Below, piece by piece: positions 54,301 through 64,000 of a stretch of DNA of 64,000 nucleotides (its first letter is position 1; each line of letters begins with the position of its first letter). Position numbers and translations under genes: made by a program. The DNA is from Sipunculus nudus (lineage: Eukaryota; Annelida; Sipuncula; Golfingiida; Sipunculidae). The notes beneath the pieces are model-generated. The model worked only from the letters and a program-made list of their open reading frames with translations, ran no database searches and was not told the origin of the DNA. The DNA lies in assembly GCA_026874595.1 (NCBI GenBank), contig CM049318.1:13685241-13749240 (forward strand), written 5' to 3'.

Positions 54301-57300
54301 CGAAAGTTATCAGTTTCAGTGCAATAAATTTCCTAAACATTATCTGATTTCATTCAGATTTGGGTCAGTGATTGCTCTCATGTATACCTTGGTTGGGATT
54401 GGTTTTGGAGTGTCTGTCTGTCATTTTGTCTGTTTATCTCTCAGGTTTTCGTTTCCGTGTGTTAACTTTCCTAAATATTATCCAATTTTATCCAAATTTG
54501 GGTCAGTGATTGTTCTCTTGATACCTTGGTTTGGATTGGTTTTTGAGTGTCTGTCTGGATATATGATTATCACCAGCTCCAAAAAAAAACCAAAATATTC
54601 TCTTTTCTTCCTATTTCACAACAAAAATTATGACAAGTGGAGACATCTTCAGGCTACAGTGAAAACTAAAACACAGGCACTTTGACATATGGAGACATCT
54701 TCATGAGGAAATAAAAACTAAAACATATTGAAAAGGCAAGCATGAAGATCACAGGAAGCTACCAGAGGCAGAAGCGCAGGACATATTCCAAGAATTTGCT
54801 TGTTAATCTTGTTCTAAAGAATTGACAGATTTGACTCATTGTTTACAAGTTCCAAAATTTGATAAGAAAATATTGTGTCAGGTTTATGTAATAAACTGCT
54901 CATATTAAAGATTCAGTGTATCAAAGGGCTGAGAATTATAGGTTCTCTTTATGGATCCAATCAGAATTACAGATCCACTTTATGGAACCAATCAGAATTG
55001 CAAACCACTTCACAAAATGAGTGACACTTGAGCTTTTGATTGAACACAATATGCTCATTCGTTTATGTATCACTTCACATCAAGTTGATCTGAAGCTTGT
55101 GAAGGATATCTACTTTATTTTACTAATTTTGCCACTGTACTGATGATATATAGTTTAAAATTATTTTCATTTGGTGGAAAAATTCTTGATTTCCTTCATT
55201 ATTTCATCTTAAACACGAACATAGGTCACACCCAACTTTACTATAGTTATTTTGCTACGGTGTAATTGTTACTGTATATAAGGGGTTTATTACCTGGACA
55301 AACTGTCTGCCCACCTGTGTGCTTATTGAGGTACACCCCACCCTGGTCAGGCTTTGATGTTGTCGTTAAGTACATACAGGTGTGACGGTCAGGTGTGTCC
55401 AGCAAGGACACTCACCTGGACACACCAAAGTCCTGTAGATAAAACACACCTCACAACTGACCACTTGTAATCGAGGGATTGACCGAAAGGGTCATGACCT
55501 GAGGAGCAAACAGTTGCCATGGAATCACATTAAACTGTGATTTTCCAAGTCATGGATTTCATGAATTAACCGTTGCTGTAGAGTTAAGAACCAAGCAACT
55601 TTACAGATGAGTAAACAAACCTTTCATACACAATACTTTATATTGTTCAGGTCAGTGAAAGCATGTATCTTATGTGAATCAAATATTTGATTCCATGGAG
55701 TCACAGTTTAAAACTATGTGGTTTCCACAAAAGATGTTAACTGCACACTTGCAGAATGTCAGTTAATTTGCCTAAAGCCTTGTTTATATGAATGCATAAA
55801 TATTGTGCACCATATAAATTTACTTACATCTGACATAAAAAAAAATTTAAAACTTTTAGTGCAAAGGGGCCTTAAATTTCGGAGGTCTTTCTAATGAACA
55901 TCATAAAAATGGTACTGCTGTATGGTTGCCGTGCAGATAAACAAAGATTCATTTGGAAAGAATTCTGCAGCTCTCGTGTTTATGTTCACAGTGGTCATAA
56001 AAGGTGACAAACCTACCTGAACCAGGTAATATTATTTGTCAGCTACAGAACAGCTTACCTTCAGTCTGTATCATTAAAGAGTGTTTTATAACCTGTGAAT
56101 GCATGGCAGTTATTTGAATTGCACGCTGCAAACCTAGTCAGCCTGTACAATTAAGTGTCATCTCCCCACCAGCGAAGTCCCACCTCGATTCAGCACCTGT
56201 CCAAGCAGTCGAGTTTATTGTCGCTTGGATAATACTTTTATACTTTAGTTATGGTCACCCTCCCCCATTATGTGTACACGAGGGTGTAAACTTGTTTAAT
56301 CACAGAGCTTACAACAAGCTCTCGCTGGGTTTTTATTATTCACCTTCATAAGGAGTTTCTCTTACCCGGAGGATAGACTTGTACAAATGATAGTGCAAAA
56401 GCATTCCAATGACCTGGAGAATATTTTTATATAGGTGTCTTTGCTGGGCTGACTTGGCTAGACTTACACACACTTCATGCAGTAAGTTATTATCTCAAGA
56501 ACGCACCTAAGTTACCTCCATAAAATTACAGGTGTCACTGACGAGAACGTATCAAACTCAGCCAAGCAAGGAAATCATCGCATCTGAACTCAGTTGTCAC
56601 ACCATTTCCCTCAGGTTTATAATATCTGATGAATGTGTGGAGTTCACACTGGTACGTTTATGACTGAACAAATATAGAGATTATAATGGATGTGTATATA
56701 ATTAGATATCATAATGCTTGATATCAGTTTTTAAATACCAACTATTCTCACTCTTCCTGTCTCTCCATAGTTATCGGCTTTTATGTATTATTGTAGTGTC
56801 TATGTGATTGAAGATGGTGGTTTTGATTTTAATATATGTGATTAATGATCAGTTTGACCTTGCTGAAACCTTCCTCAACCGCAGGTTAAACCAGCAAAAC
56901 AGAGATCATCCCTGATGAATGACAGGGAAAATCCCCAACGAATAACTCTGGCTCCCCCACAGGTCATTGGCGGGGCAGTGGGTGTGCTAAATTTGTGTTT
57001 CAGTTGTAGTTAACTTGTATACACACAAAAGCAGTTGCCTTTTTGTGCCCTGCAGTTCTGATATTGGCTAGCACCACTTCATATGTAAAGTATTTACATA
57101 TGTTAAGTATTTATATGTTATTTTTCAGTGTTCATTGAGCGTTTATCTTTAGTGTTTTGTACTGTTGTCATATGTTTCCTCAAGTTAAATTTTTATATTA
57201 TCAGATTTACAATATCTCTGACACACATAACCTGTATATATGCATAAACATGAGTTCATCAAGAACTGAGCTTAGTCTCTATGATGACCTGTTCAGGTCT

Positions 57301-60300
57301 TGAATTAGTAACCGCTGGAGTGTAGATAAGGCTGTGGTTTTGTGGTTGTGCTTGATGTGACCTGTGTCATGTACGTGTAAATTACTAGTTTCTGCATGGT
57401 CAGTGTTGTGAAGGACCAGCCCAGTGTGAAATAATAATTGATAGCCAGACGTTTATTCGATATGCTTCTTACCTAAGACCTGAGTGTCTTTACAAAACGG
57501 TTTTCACGCCCCCCAGGGGTATTCCGATTGTACTGCTCAGTGTGTGCAGGCTTCCCCATGGGTTGGGAATTCAAATTTAAATAATTTTAATGTACACAAA
57601 CACTATCACCTAGCTGACCTGCAGTCCTTAAGATGGCCAAATAAATCAGGATTCTAAAAATTTGTAACCAAAGTGACAATGCAAGTAAAAGTTTACTGGA
57701 TATTTCATCTGTCTGACCTTTAACCCTTTATTTTGTATTAAATTATACACAATTATTTTCACAGACTGGCATTTTGATCTTAAGGCTGTAGGTTTGATTT
57801 AAGTGAAGACCCCAGCTGATAATGACAAAGATAAGAATTTAATATCATGATAATTTATGATAATGAATATTTGGATACCTCACTTTCATTTCAACCTCAT
57901 ACATTACACAGTGCCATCTACAGGCAGTTCTTGAAACCATAAATCTGTCATTTACTGCTCAGTTTATGACATTGCTTTAAACTTTGATGGGGACAGCAAT
58001 TTCAGGGCCTCCTTGCTCATCACTGCATGTATCATTATTAACAAAGAGGTCCAGTGATGTCATATTTTTAGAAAGTTTGGGTCAGGATACTGACAATCAT
58101 AATTCACTGGTCACTGGTGGTATCAGACATTTAGTCATGCGGGGCTTCCATTAACAAACACTTGATATGGGGGAGTTTAAATTTGACGATTGTGTATGTG
58201 AGACCAGCCATGTTAAGAATGGACCACATCCCATCAATAAAGCTCCTCGCAAATTGTATGTTTTATGTACAACAGGACTTCATAGGTATTTGTCCTATGA
58301 CAGAGGTGATTTTGCCAGTTTACTGTGAAAATGGACCATCAACACATGTGACTGAATTTTCTCTATGAGTATGAACCATGCATAGCGCACTAAGTAAATA
58401 ACAATTTCAGGTTTTTGCTGTATATTTACTGGTCCTGGAGTAGTTTTAATTTGTTTAGAGTTTTGGTAAGAGATAATATGTGCGTAGATTTGTAAAGTAT
58501 CCCATAACAACCACAATTATAGCATTTATCAAAGGAGTGAGTCAATAACTTGAGAGCACTGATGCTTGTGTGATGATGACATGTTACCCTCCACACAAAT
58601 GTGTCTTTTTATTAAAATAAATATGAACTCATCAGCAAATACTGAATTTTTGTATAAAAATAATTTAAATACAAATTCAAAATAGTCCATATCATAAAAC
58701 ACTGGCATATGTCACACTGATGTAAAATAAATGCATTTGTAGATGTAATGGCTGATATATTACTGCAAAAAGTACTTGTTTGATGGGATGACTATTAAAA
58801 ATGGCTGATTGTTGAAGAAACGATGCCTGGAGGCTATTAAACATGGCTCAAGCATACGCTAATGTGTGCTAATGTTCAGATATAATGACTTATAATCATA
58901 CAGGTAATTATAGATCATTGTATCTTTTTATAGATAGTGCTAAATTACATGGATCACAACACAACAATCAGTCATTCGATCAGATATTTATTCATTGTGA
59001 AAAAAGTAGGACAGACGGCGACTGAGTGCTTTATAATGTGTTCAGAATGGTTTATGGGATAGACCCACAGACTATCTTATCACTTTGAGCTGAACACGTC
59101 AGTGCTGCCACAATATTTTTTTACCTATGCCATAGGCCTTTTTTCACATAAATACAATGTCAGGGCATAGGTTTTGAAATTGTCTGTGGATTTTTATTTT
59201 ACAAGGATATTTATCATTTGATGTTGTTGCAATTTATCACAAGTGTTCCCAAATATGGACATGCCTCATTCCGGTACTGAACAGACTGGTGGTCATGTGA
59301 CCATCAACAACAATGCTGAATTTAGAACATCATCAGAATAAATACATCAATCAGGAGACTATGGGTCAGTGAAGCATGGCCGAGAATCTGGATAAAACTA
59401 ATCCAGAACGAGATTAAAGTAGAACCAGGTCAATGTTTGAACTATAAATGGCATCACAGGGGAAAAAAATACAATTTGATCAAGAGGAAACTGACAGGAT
59501 CAGTATTTTAACAGTGTGTTTATGATATTTTGCTGAAAATGTCTGAAAGTCTTGTTTGATTATATTTTTGTATGCCAGTGACAGGGCAACTTTTTTTTAG
59601 TATTTTTATGATGATTTGTTGAGGTTAACAAAGGTTTTTTTATGTCGTTATCCTAAATGTTACTGATTTTTAGGTGAATTTTCAAGTTTAGCTCATGATG
59701 GTACCATGTGCAGTATAAATGCATACTCTAGTGCTAACAGTAAAGCAGTCATCACATTAGAAAATTGAAATAATGGTCAGGATGCATAGTCACTAAAAAA
59801 AGTGTCATATTATGACATCCGACTGACAAGTGACTGTTGCTCAGCTTATGATGCACAATTACAGGACACTGTACAGCGCTGGAACAGTGCATAACAACAA
59901 GTATAGCCAGGCTGTGCAGGTCCATGTTGTGACAGCTAAAGCGGAGGATTACTCAAAAGTCTGATGATATGATTCACCTCCAGATTTTTCCGTGTTTGTA
60001 TGAAATCTGATACGCAAAAAATGTCAAGTTGTGGTTTGTGGTTAAGGGAGGGGCAATATTAAGATGCCTGGTGTTGTTATTTATTTAACAGGTTATATAA
60101 TATGCAGTTTCCCAACAAAGCAATACATCTGTCCTGCTTGCTTTATGGTGTTGAAAAAAAAAATTGATTATTTGTGGATATATGAGCACATAAACACTTG
60201 TATTTGCAACAGTAGTTCACAGACCCTGGTGCACTATCATGATATTATATAAAAAAAAAATTCAGTGATTCATGTATTGAGAAGCATGACTGATCACATT

Positions 60301-61880
60301 TGTGAGAGAAGTGAGTGATTGCAGCTGTGAGAAAAGTGACTGGTCACAGCTGTGAGAAAAGTGACTGGTCACAGCTGTGAGAAAAGTGACTGTTCACAGC
60401 TGTGAGAGAAGTGACTGGGTCACAGCTGTGAGAAAAGTAAGTGATCACAGCTGTAAAGTAGATTTATAGATACAATAATGAATATTGAATAATTGATGGC
60501 TTGTGTGAGAAAATTAATCAATTCAAGTTCCTCCTAATGATGGTTGATTCTAGATTTGATATTGTACCAAATGACAGAAGATGACTTGTTAATAAAGTCT
60601 TCACACAGGTACATACCTGTATTGACAGGGGCCTCATATCAAACCAAACAAACTGGCTCATAGTCAGTTGCTGTGTGGATATACTGAACATGCTTCTGAC
60701 CAGTAGTTTCTCTCTTTGCAGCCATCAAACATTCTCCTGACAGACACATCTTTATCAGGGAACATCAAGCTGTGTGATTTTGGTTTTGCTCGAAGACTAA
60801 CTGCTGGTGAGGACTTCCGTGACATCATAGGAACCCCAGACTATGTTGGTAAGACAGCAGATTTTTAGTCATTTTGTTACTGATGACTTAACTTCTCCCA
60901 AACATATCTGTATACTTTGATTGGCTTCATATTTGCTAGGTAAAATATTTTCTATTTTCTTTTCTTCAGTGTTTCAAGATATACTACACAGTAACTTACA
61001 CAATGTACATAACCATTATAATATCAGTCACCTATATGCTGGCAAAATCTTAACAGTTGCATGAGGAGCTGAATAATCGTAGAATTACTGGTAACAAGTT
61101 AACATATGGAAATATAAATGATGCTGGCCCAAAATACATGAGATGCCATCTAGAATATAGAATAAATGACTGTTCACCTGAATATAGAATAAATGACTGT
61201 TCCCCTGTGCAGATGTGACACATCTTATTCACTAAGGTTTTATTTTTGTGATATTCCCCTTTGCTAATATTGTGAATTTGAAACCTTTATGTCACAAAAC
61301 ACCAACCAAAGTATTTCAACATGGCAAGAATCATATTTAAATTTGCCTGAAATAAGCTGTCACTGAGTTTTAAGTACTTGCTTCTTAAAAACAAAGTCAT
61401 GTTCATTTAAATACAACATGCGCAAGCAGCTAGGATGTGCAAACAATATTGTGTCTATTGTGTATGTATATAAAATCACAGTAAAATTTTTGATTTTGTA
61501 ATATTTTTATGATTTTATCATTTCTTGTCATTTGATTTGACTTGGTTCTCATAAAATCCAGAGTGATAGCTGTAAGGCCATTACATAAAGTACTTCCTTC
61601 TGTTAGTCAATGGGGGATGGGGTGACCATGTAACATGTTTTCAGCCCTGATAAAGACACCCGTATCTGTAACTACGGCTCAAGTCGGCTGACTCACAAGA
61701 CGATGCCTCACAGAAAAATGCGACATCGTCTGGTGTTATATAAGGGTTCTGATTTCACGATAACTTTTTCCACCGCCCCCTTCCGGTTTGTCAGGCAATG
61801 TTTTTTAACGGTTTCTTTCATGTTGTTTCAGCTCCTGAGGTGCTGAGTTATGAATCTATCAACATGGCCAGCGACATGTG
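12463..61880 (+). CDS. STK17: DRAK/STK17-family Ser/Thr protein kinase, exons 1-5, 3' part outside window
   Basis: Seen: joining 12463-12701, 20338-20550, 44303-44441, 60722-60848 and 61832-61880 gives 767 nt, or 255 codons plus two bases, with no stop and canonical GT..AG at every complete junction. Residues from the first Met: EPF at about 68-70, glycine loop GRGKFAVV (79-86), AAK lysine K101, AAGGELF (152-158), catalytic loop HLDVKPSN (193-200, D195), CDFG (215-218), GTPDYVAPE (234-242), SDMW (253-256). Family knowledge: EIGRGKFAVVKKC, KYLRKRRKGKD, AAGGE, HLDxKPxN and the GTPxYVAPE..SY segment match DRAK1/2 (STK17A/B) better than DAPK1-3, which have HFDLKPEN. Role (family): a DAP-kinase-related kinase linked to apoptosis and myosin light-chain phosphorylation, often nuclear. 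That role is inferred here. The C-terminal lobe after helix F and the tail lie beyond 64000. The remaining doubts are the start codon and the exact paralogue. Confidence 0.93.
14330..14710. repeat. Cluster of GGTAAAACC/GGTTTTACC motifs
   Basis: Variants of gggtaaaacc occur at least four times in about 300 bp, with gattaag near both ends. It may be a degenerate non-autonomous DNA transposon, but clear terminal repeats and a target duplication are not visible. Confidence 0.35.
18590..18785. repeat. Repeat with two CTTGCCC/GGGCAAG hairpins
   Basis: ACTTGCCC-agtt-GGGCAAGT at 18687-18706 and CTTGCCC-t-GGGCAAG at 18753-18767 are perfect stems. A further cttgccc lies near 18608. It looks like an interspersed repeat fragment built from this heptamer. 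Confidence 0.6.
20338..20550 (+). CDS. STK17: Kinase exon 2: N-lobe (glycine loop to hinge)
   Basis: The acceptor is TTTTTCCAG before 20338 and the donor GTAAGT starts at 20551. Spliced to exon 1 it completes GRGKFAVVKKC, then a basic KYLRKRRKGKDSR stretch typical of DRAK proteins, with the ATP-contacting lysine at K101 (AAK). The helix-C region is EILREIEML, with E119 as the likely salt-bridge glutamate. It continues through VYET..DIILVTE to the hinge tyrosine Y151, which is split TA|T across the next intron. Length 213 nt, entering and leaving in phase 2. Confidence 0.95.
27118..27245. repeat. Imperfect tandem repeat (gaaatccaacaag)
   Basis: The phrase 'gcctactt/cgaaatccaacaag' with 'atcag(a/g)ggcct' recurs two to three times at about 45-58-bp spacing. 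Confidence 0.5.
27640..27795. repeat. Diverged ~27-29-bp tandem repeats (ttttaggatatgtatggta)
   Basis: The core starts near 27644, 27671 and 27700, followed by more diverged copies to about 27795. A single related copy sits near 28064. Confidence 0.75.
31280..31900. repeat. Interspersed repeat with (GTCC)n head
   Basis: Begins attagctcagctg and includes gagctatagtcgtgg followed by gtccgtcgtccgtccgtctg. I recall this 'gagctatagtcgtgg...gtccgtccgtcc' arrangement from many molluscan genomes as a non-autonomous repeat. The downstream limit is uncertain and no ORF or terminal repeat is evident. Confidence 0.5.
32170..32185. repeat. C16 homopolymer
   Basis: An uninterrupted C tract. Proline-rich ORFs across it are artefacts. 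Confidence 0.95.
32870..33127 (+). pseudogene. Decayed fragment resembling the endonuclease/exonuclease domain of a LINE-type retrotransposon
   Basis: The translated piece contains QQLIEKPT, then DHLFTN and WSGHKILFATI, in the order and spacing of the end of EEP-fold retrotransposon endonucleases (QLI..PT ... DHI[FY]TN ... [SD]DHK.[IV]). The SDH motif reads SGH, which would lose the catalytic Asp. The fragment stops after about 85 codons with no reverse transcriptase following. Upstream sequence is AT-rich without a matching start. The match is from memory of motif spacing and needs a profile search. If wrong, it is a chance ORF. Confidence 0.4.
33311..33346. repeat. (TA)n microsatellite
   Basis: About 18 TA units. 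Confidence 0.95.
35876..36265. repeat. Degenerate tandem repeats of 'atctctatggtgattgattt'-like units
   Basis: Variants of tctatggtgattgat / tttatctctatgg recur about ten times at 30-50-bp spacing. One pair forms a perfect 10-bp inverted repeat, CCATGGTGAT (36009-36018) with ATCACCATGG (36032-36041). Confidence 0.65.
37813..37827. repeat. G15 homopolymer
   Basis: A pure G tract. The 140-codon ORF running through it is not supported as a gene. Confidence 0.95.
38205..38238 (+). repeat. Double poly-G tract (G12-aaat-G18)
   Basis: Two long G runs separated by four bases. It has strong potential for a G-quadruplex on the + strand, which is also the transcribed-gene sense strand. Confidence 0.9.
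44303..44441 (+). CDS. STK17: Kinase exon 3: hinge, helix D/E and catalytic loop
   Basis: The acceptor is a strong pyrimidine tract (TTGTTCTTCTTTGCAG) and the donor is GTCAGT at 44442. The exon encodes AAGGELFNHV, an acidic/basic helix-D segment, RLMRQVLEGLIFLH (helix E) and IVHLDVK, ending exactly after K197 in phase 0. HLD replaces the HRD of most kinases, as in vertebrate DRAKs. Val at the position before Lys (HLDVK) is a mild change from the usual Leu. The intron that follows splits the catalytic loop between K197 and P198. Confidence 0.96.
44487..44668. mobile_element. 182-bp MITE with CAGT termini and TA duplication (pogo/Tc1-mariner type)
   Basis: Left end CAGTAGACCTCATTGT and right end, read in reverse, CAGTTAAACCTTGTTGT align over about 26 bp with a few differences. 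The element is flanked by TA on both sides (44485-44486, 44669-44670). Subterminal tcgaa/ttcga segments are also inverted. CAGT ends with TA target duplication are typical of the pogo/Tigger branch of Tc1-mariner. There is no coding capacity. Confidence 0.75.
46141..46156. repeat. G16 homopolymer
   Basis: A pure G tract on the + strand. Confidence 0.95.
48920..48940. repeat. C13A8 tract
   Basis: A run of C followed directly by a run of A. Confidence 0.95.
52583..52606. repeat. C15 followed by A-rich tract
   Basis: Same C-then-A arrangement as at 48920, here with one intervening 'ac'. Confidence 0.9.
53955..54560. repeat. Interspersed repeat with GTCTGTCTG heads and 138-bp duplication
   Basis: The block from tttcctaaa(c/t)att through atttgggtcagtgatt to gtgtctgtctg occurs twice, starting at 54329 and 54467 (138 bp apart). 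The part tctgtttatct(g/c)tcaggttttcgttt also appears at about 54021 and 54430. The body starts near a ctcaggggacattg block. The ORFs within are probably not genes. Confidence 0.65.
55392..55426. repeat. 11-bp perfect inverted repeat GGTGTGTCCAG/CTGGACACACC
   Basis: Arms at 55392-55402 and 55416-55426 with a 13-nt spacer. The region also has several CAGGTG/CACCTG E-boxes within about 150 bp. Confidence 0.75.
60286..60454. repeat. 25-bp tandem repeat with internal palindromes
   Basis: Units begin at about 60286, 60311, 60336, 60361, 60386, 60411 and 60437. The best unit reads gtgactggtcac-agctgtgagaaaa. Each good copy holds the dyad GTGAC-tg-GTCAC and the CAGCTG E-box palindrome. The outer copies are diverged. 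The array ends about 270 bp before exon 4. Confidence 0.9.
60722..60848 (+). CDS. STK17: Kinase exon 4: end of catalytic loop, DFG and activation segment
   Basis: The acceptor is TTTCTCTCTTTGCAG and the donor GTAAGA starts at 60849. The exon reads PSNILL, then the metal-binding CDFG (D216), FARRLTAGEDFRDIIGTPDYV, and leaves in phase 1 with the Ala codon split G|CT. The GTPDYVAPE element is the P+1 loop of CAMK/DAPK-type kinases. The residue before DFG is Cys215, where human DRAKs have Val. A 25-bp palindromic tandem repeat lies about 270 bp upstream in intron 3. Confidence 0.96.
60849..61831 (+). other. Intron 4 (983 bp)
   Basis: GT..AG, phase 1. It holds a 27-bp direct duplication (61153-61179 and 61180-61206) and a GACGATG...CATCGTC inverted repeat (61699-61705, 61724-61730) about 100 bp before exon 5. 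No gene inside. Confidence 0.85.
61153..61206. repeat. 27-bp tandem duplication
   Basis: The unit beginning gaatatagaataaatgac is present twice in a row with one or two differences. Confidence 0.9.
61832..61880 (+). CDS. STK17: Kinase exon 5: APE motif and start of helix F
   Basis: A 49-nt exon with acceptor TTGTTTCAG and donor GTTAGT at 61881. It encodes (A)PEVLSYESINMASDMW, with the Trp codon split TG|G. APE is E242. The S-D-M-W element contains the structurally essential helix-F aspartate (D254). The reading frame fits exon 4 exactly. The next exon, expected to begin with a G completing Trp and continue SIGV-like sequence, was not found before 64000. Confidence 0.92.

Positions 61881-64000
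<2,120 letters not shown>

Larger units (their letters stand above)
44442..60721 (+). other. Intron 3 (16.3 kb)
   Basis: GT..AG intron in phase 0. Contents: a pogo/Tc1-like MITE 46 bp after the donor, poly-G/C tracts at 46.1, 48.9 and 52.6 kb, a repeat with a 138-bp period at 54.0-54.6 kb, an inverted repeat at 55.4 kb, and a 25-bp palindromic tandem repeat at 60.3-60.45 kb. ORFs (for example 47741-48082, 49272-49493) lack recognisable domains and I do not call genes. Confidence 0.8.

Overview
The window is AT-rich animal nuclear DNA. The only gene I can support is one multi-exon gene on the + strand, and its 3' part lies beyond the window. Spliced together, its five exons (12463-12701, 20338-20550, 44303-44441, 60722-60848, 61832-61880) encode the N-terminal half of a Ser/Thr protein kinase of the DAPK-related DRAK/STK17 family. 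They carry the glycine-rich loop, the VAIK-type lysine, the HxD catalytic loop, DFG, the activation segment, APE and the start of helix F. Every intron has GT..AG ends and the reading frame is kept across all four complete junctions. The introns are large (about 7.6, 23.8, 16.3 and 1.0 kb, plus an open fifth), which together with GC-poor, microsatellite-rich DNA suggests a marine invertebrate. A 'GTCCGTCCGTC' interspersed repeat of a type I associate with bivalve and gastropod genomes makes a mollusc or other lophotrochozoan my best guess. No diagnostic marker proves it.

Layout. Positions 1 to about 11.2 kb are repeat-rich intergenic or far-upstream DNA. They hold (TA)n, (GA)n and (GT)n microsatellites, a GAT-rich minisatellite with a 105-bp period (about 5.0-6.05 kb), a cluster of diverged repeats of about 320 bp (about 6.8-8.6 kb) that carry nuclear-receptor-like DR1 sequences, and a complete 338-bp PIF/Harbinger-type MITE (10834-11171). 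From about 11.5 to 12.46 kb the DNA becomes richer in CpG and carries CCAAT boxes, a perfect CRE (TGACGTCA) and an adjacent ETS site. This is the probable promoter and 5'UTR. From 12.46 kb to the end is the kinase gene. Its introns hold a 182-bp pogo/Tc1-like MITE just after exon 3, a decayed fragment resembling a LINE endonuclease domain, a 25-bp palindromic tandem repeat just before exon 4, several poly(G/C) tracts and long (TA)n arrays.

Nothing here looks like an operon, CRISPR array, rRNA/tRNA locus or prokaryotic defence system. Most short open reading frames are chance ORFs in introns or in simple repeats. The observations most worth a second look are the catalytic-site sequence of the kinase (Cys at DFG-1, non-RD HLD), the uncertain start codon, the two complete MITEs, the DR1-bearing repeat cluster, the palindromic repeat beside exon 4, and several perfect inverted repeats with transcription-factor-like cores upstream.
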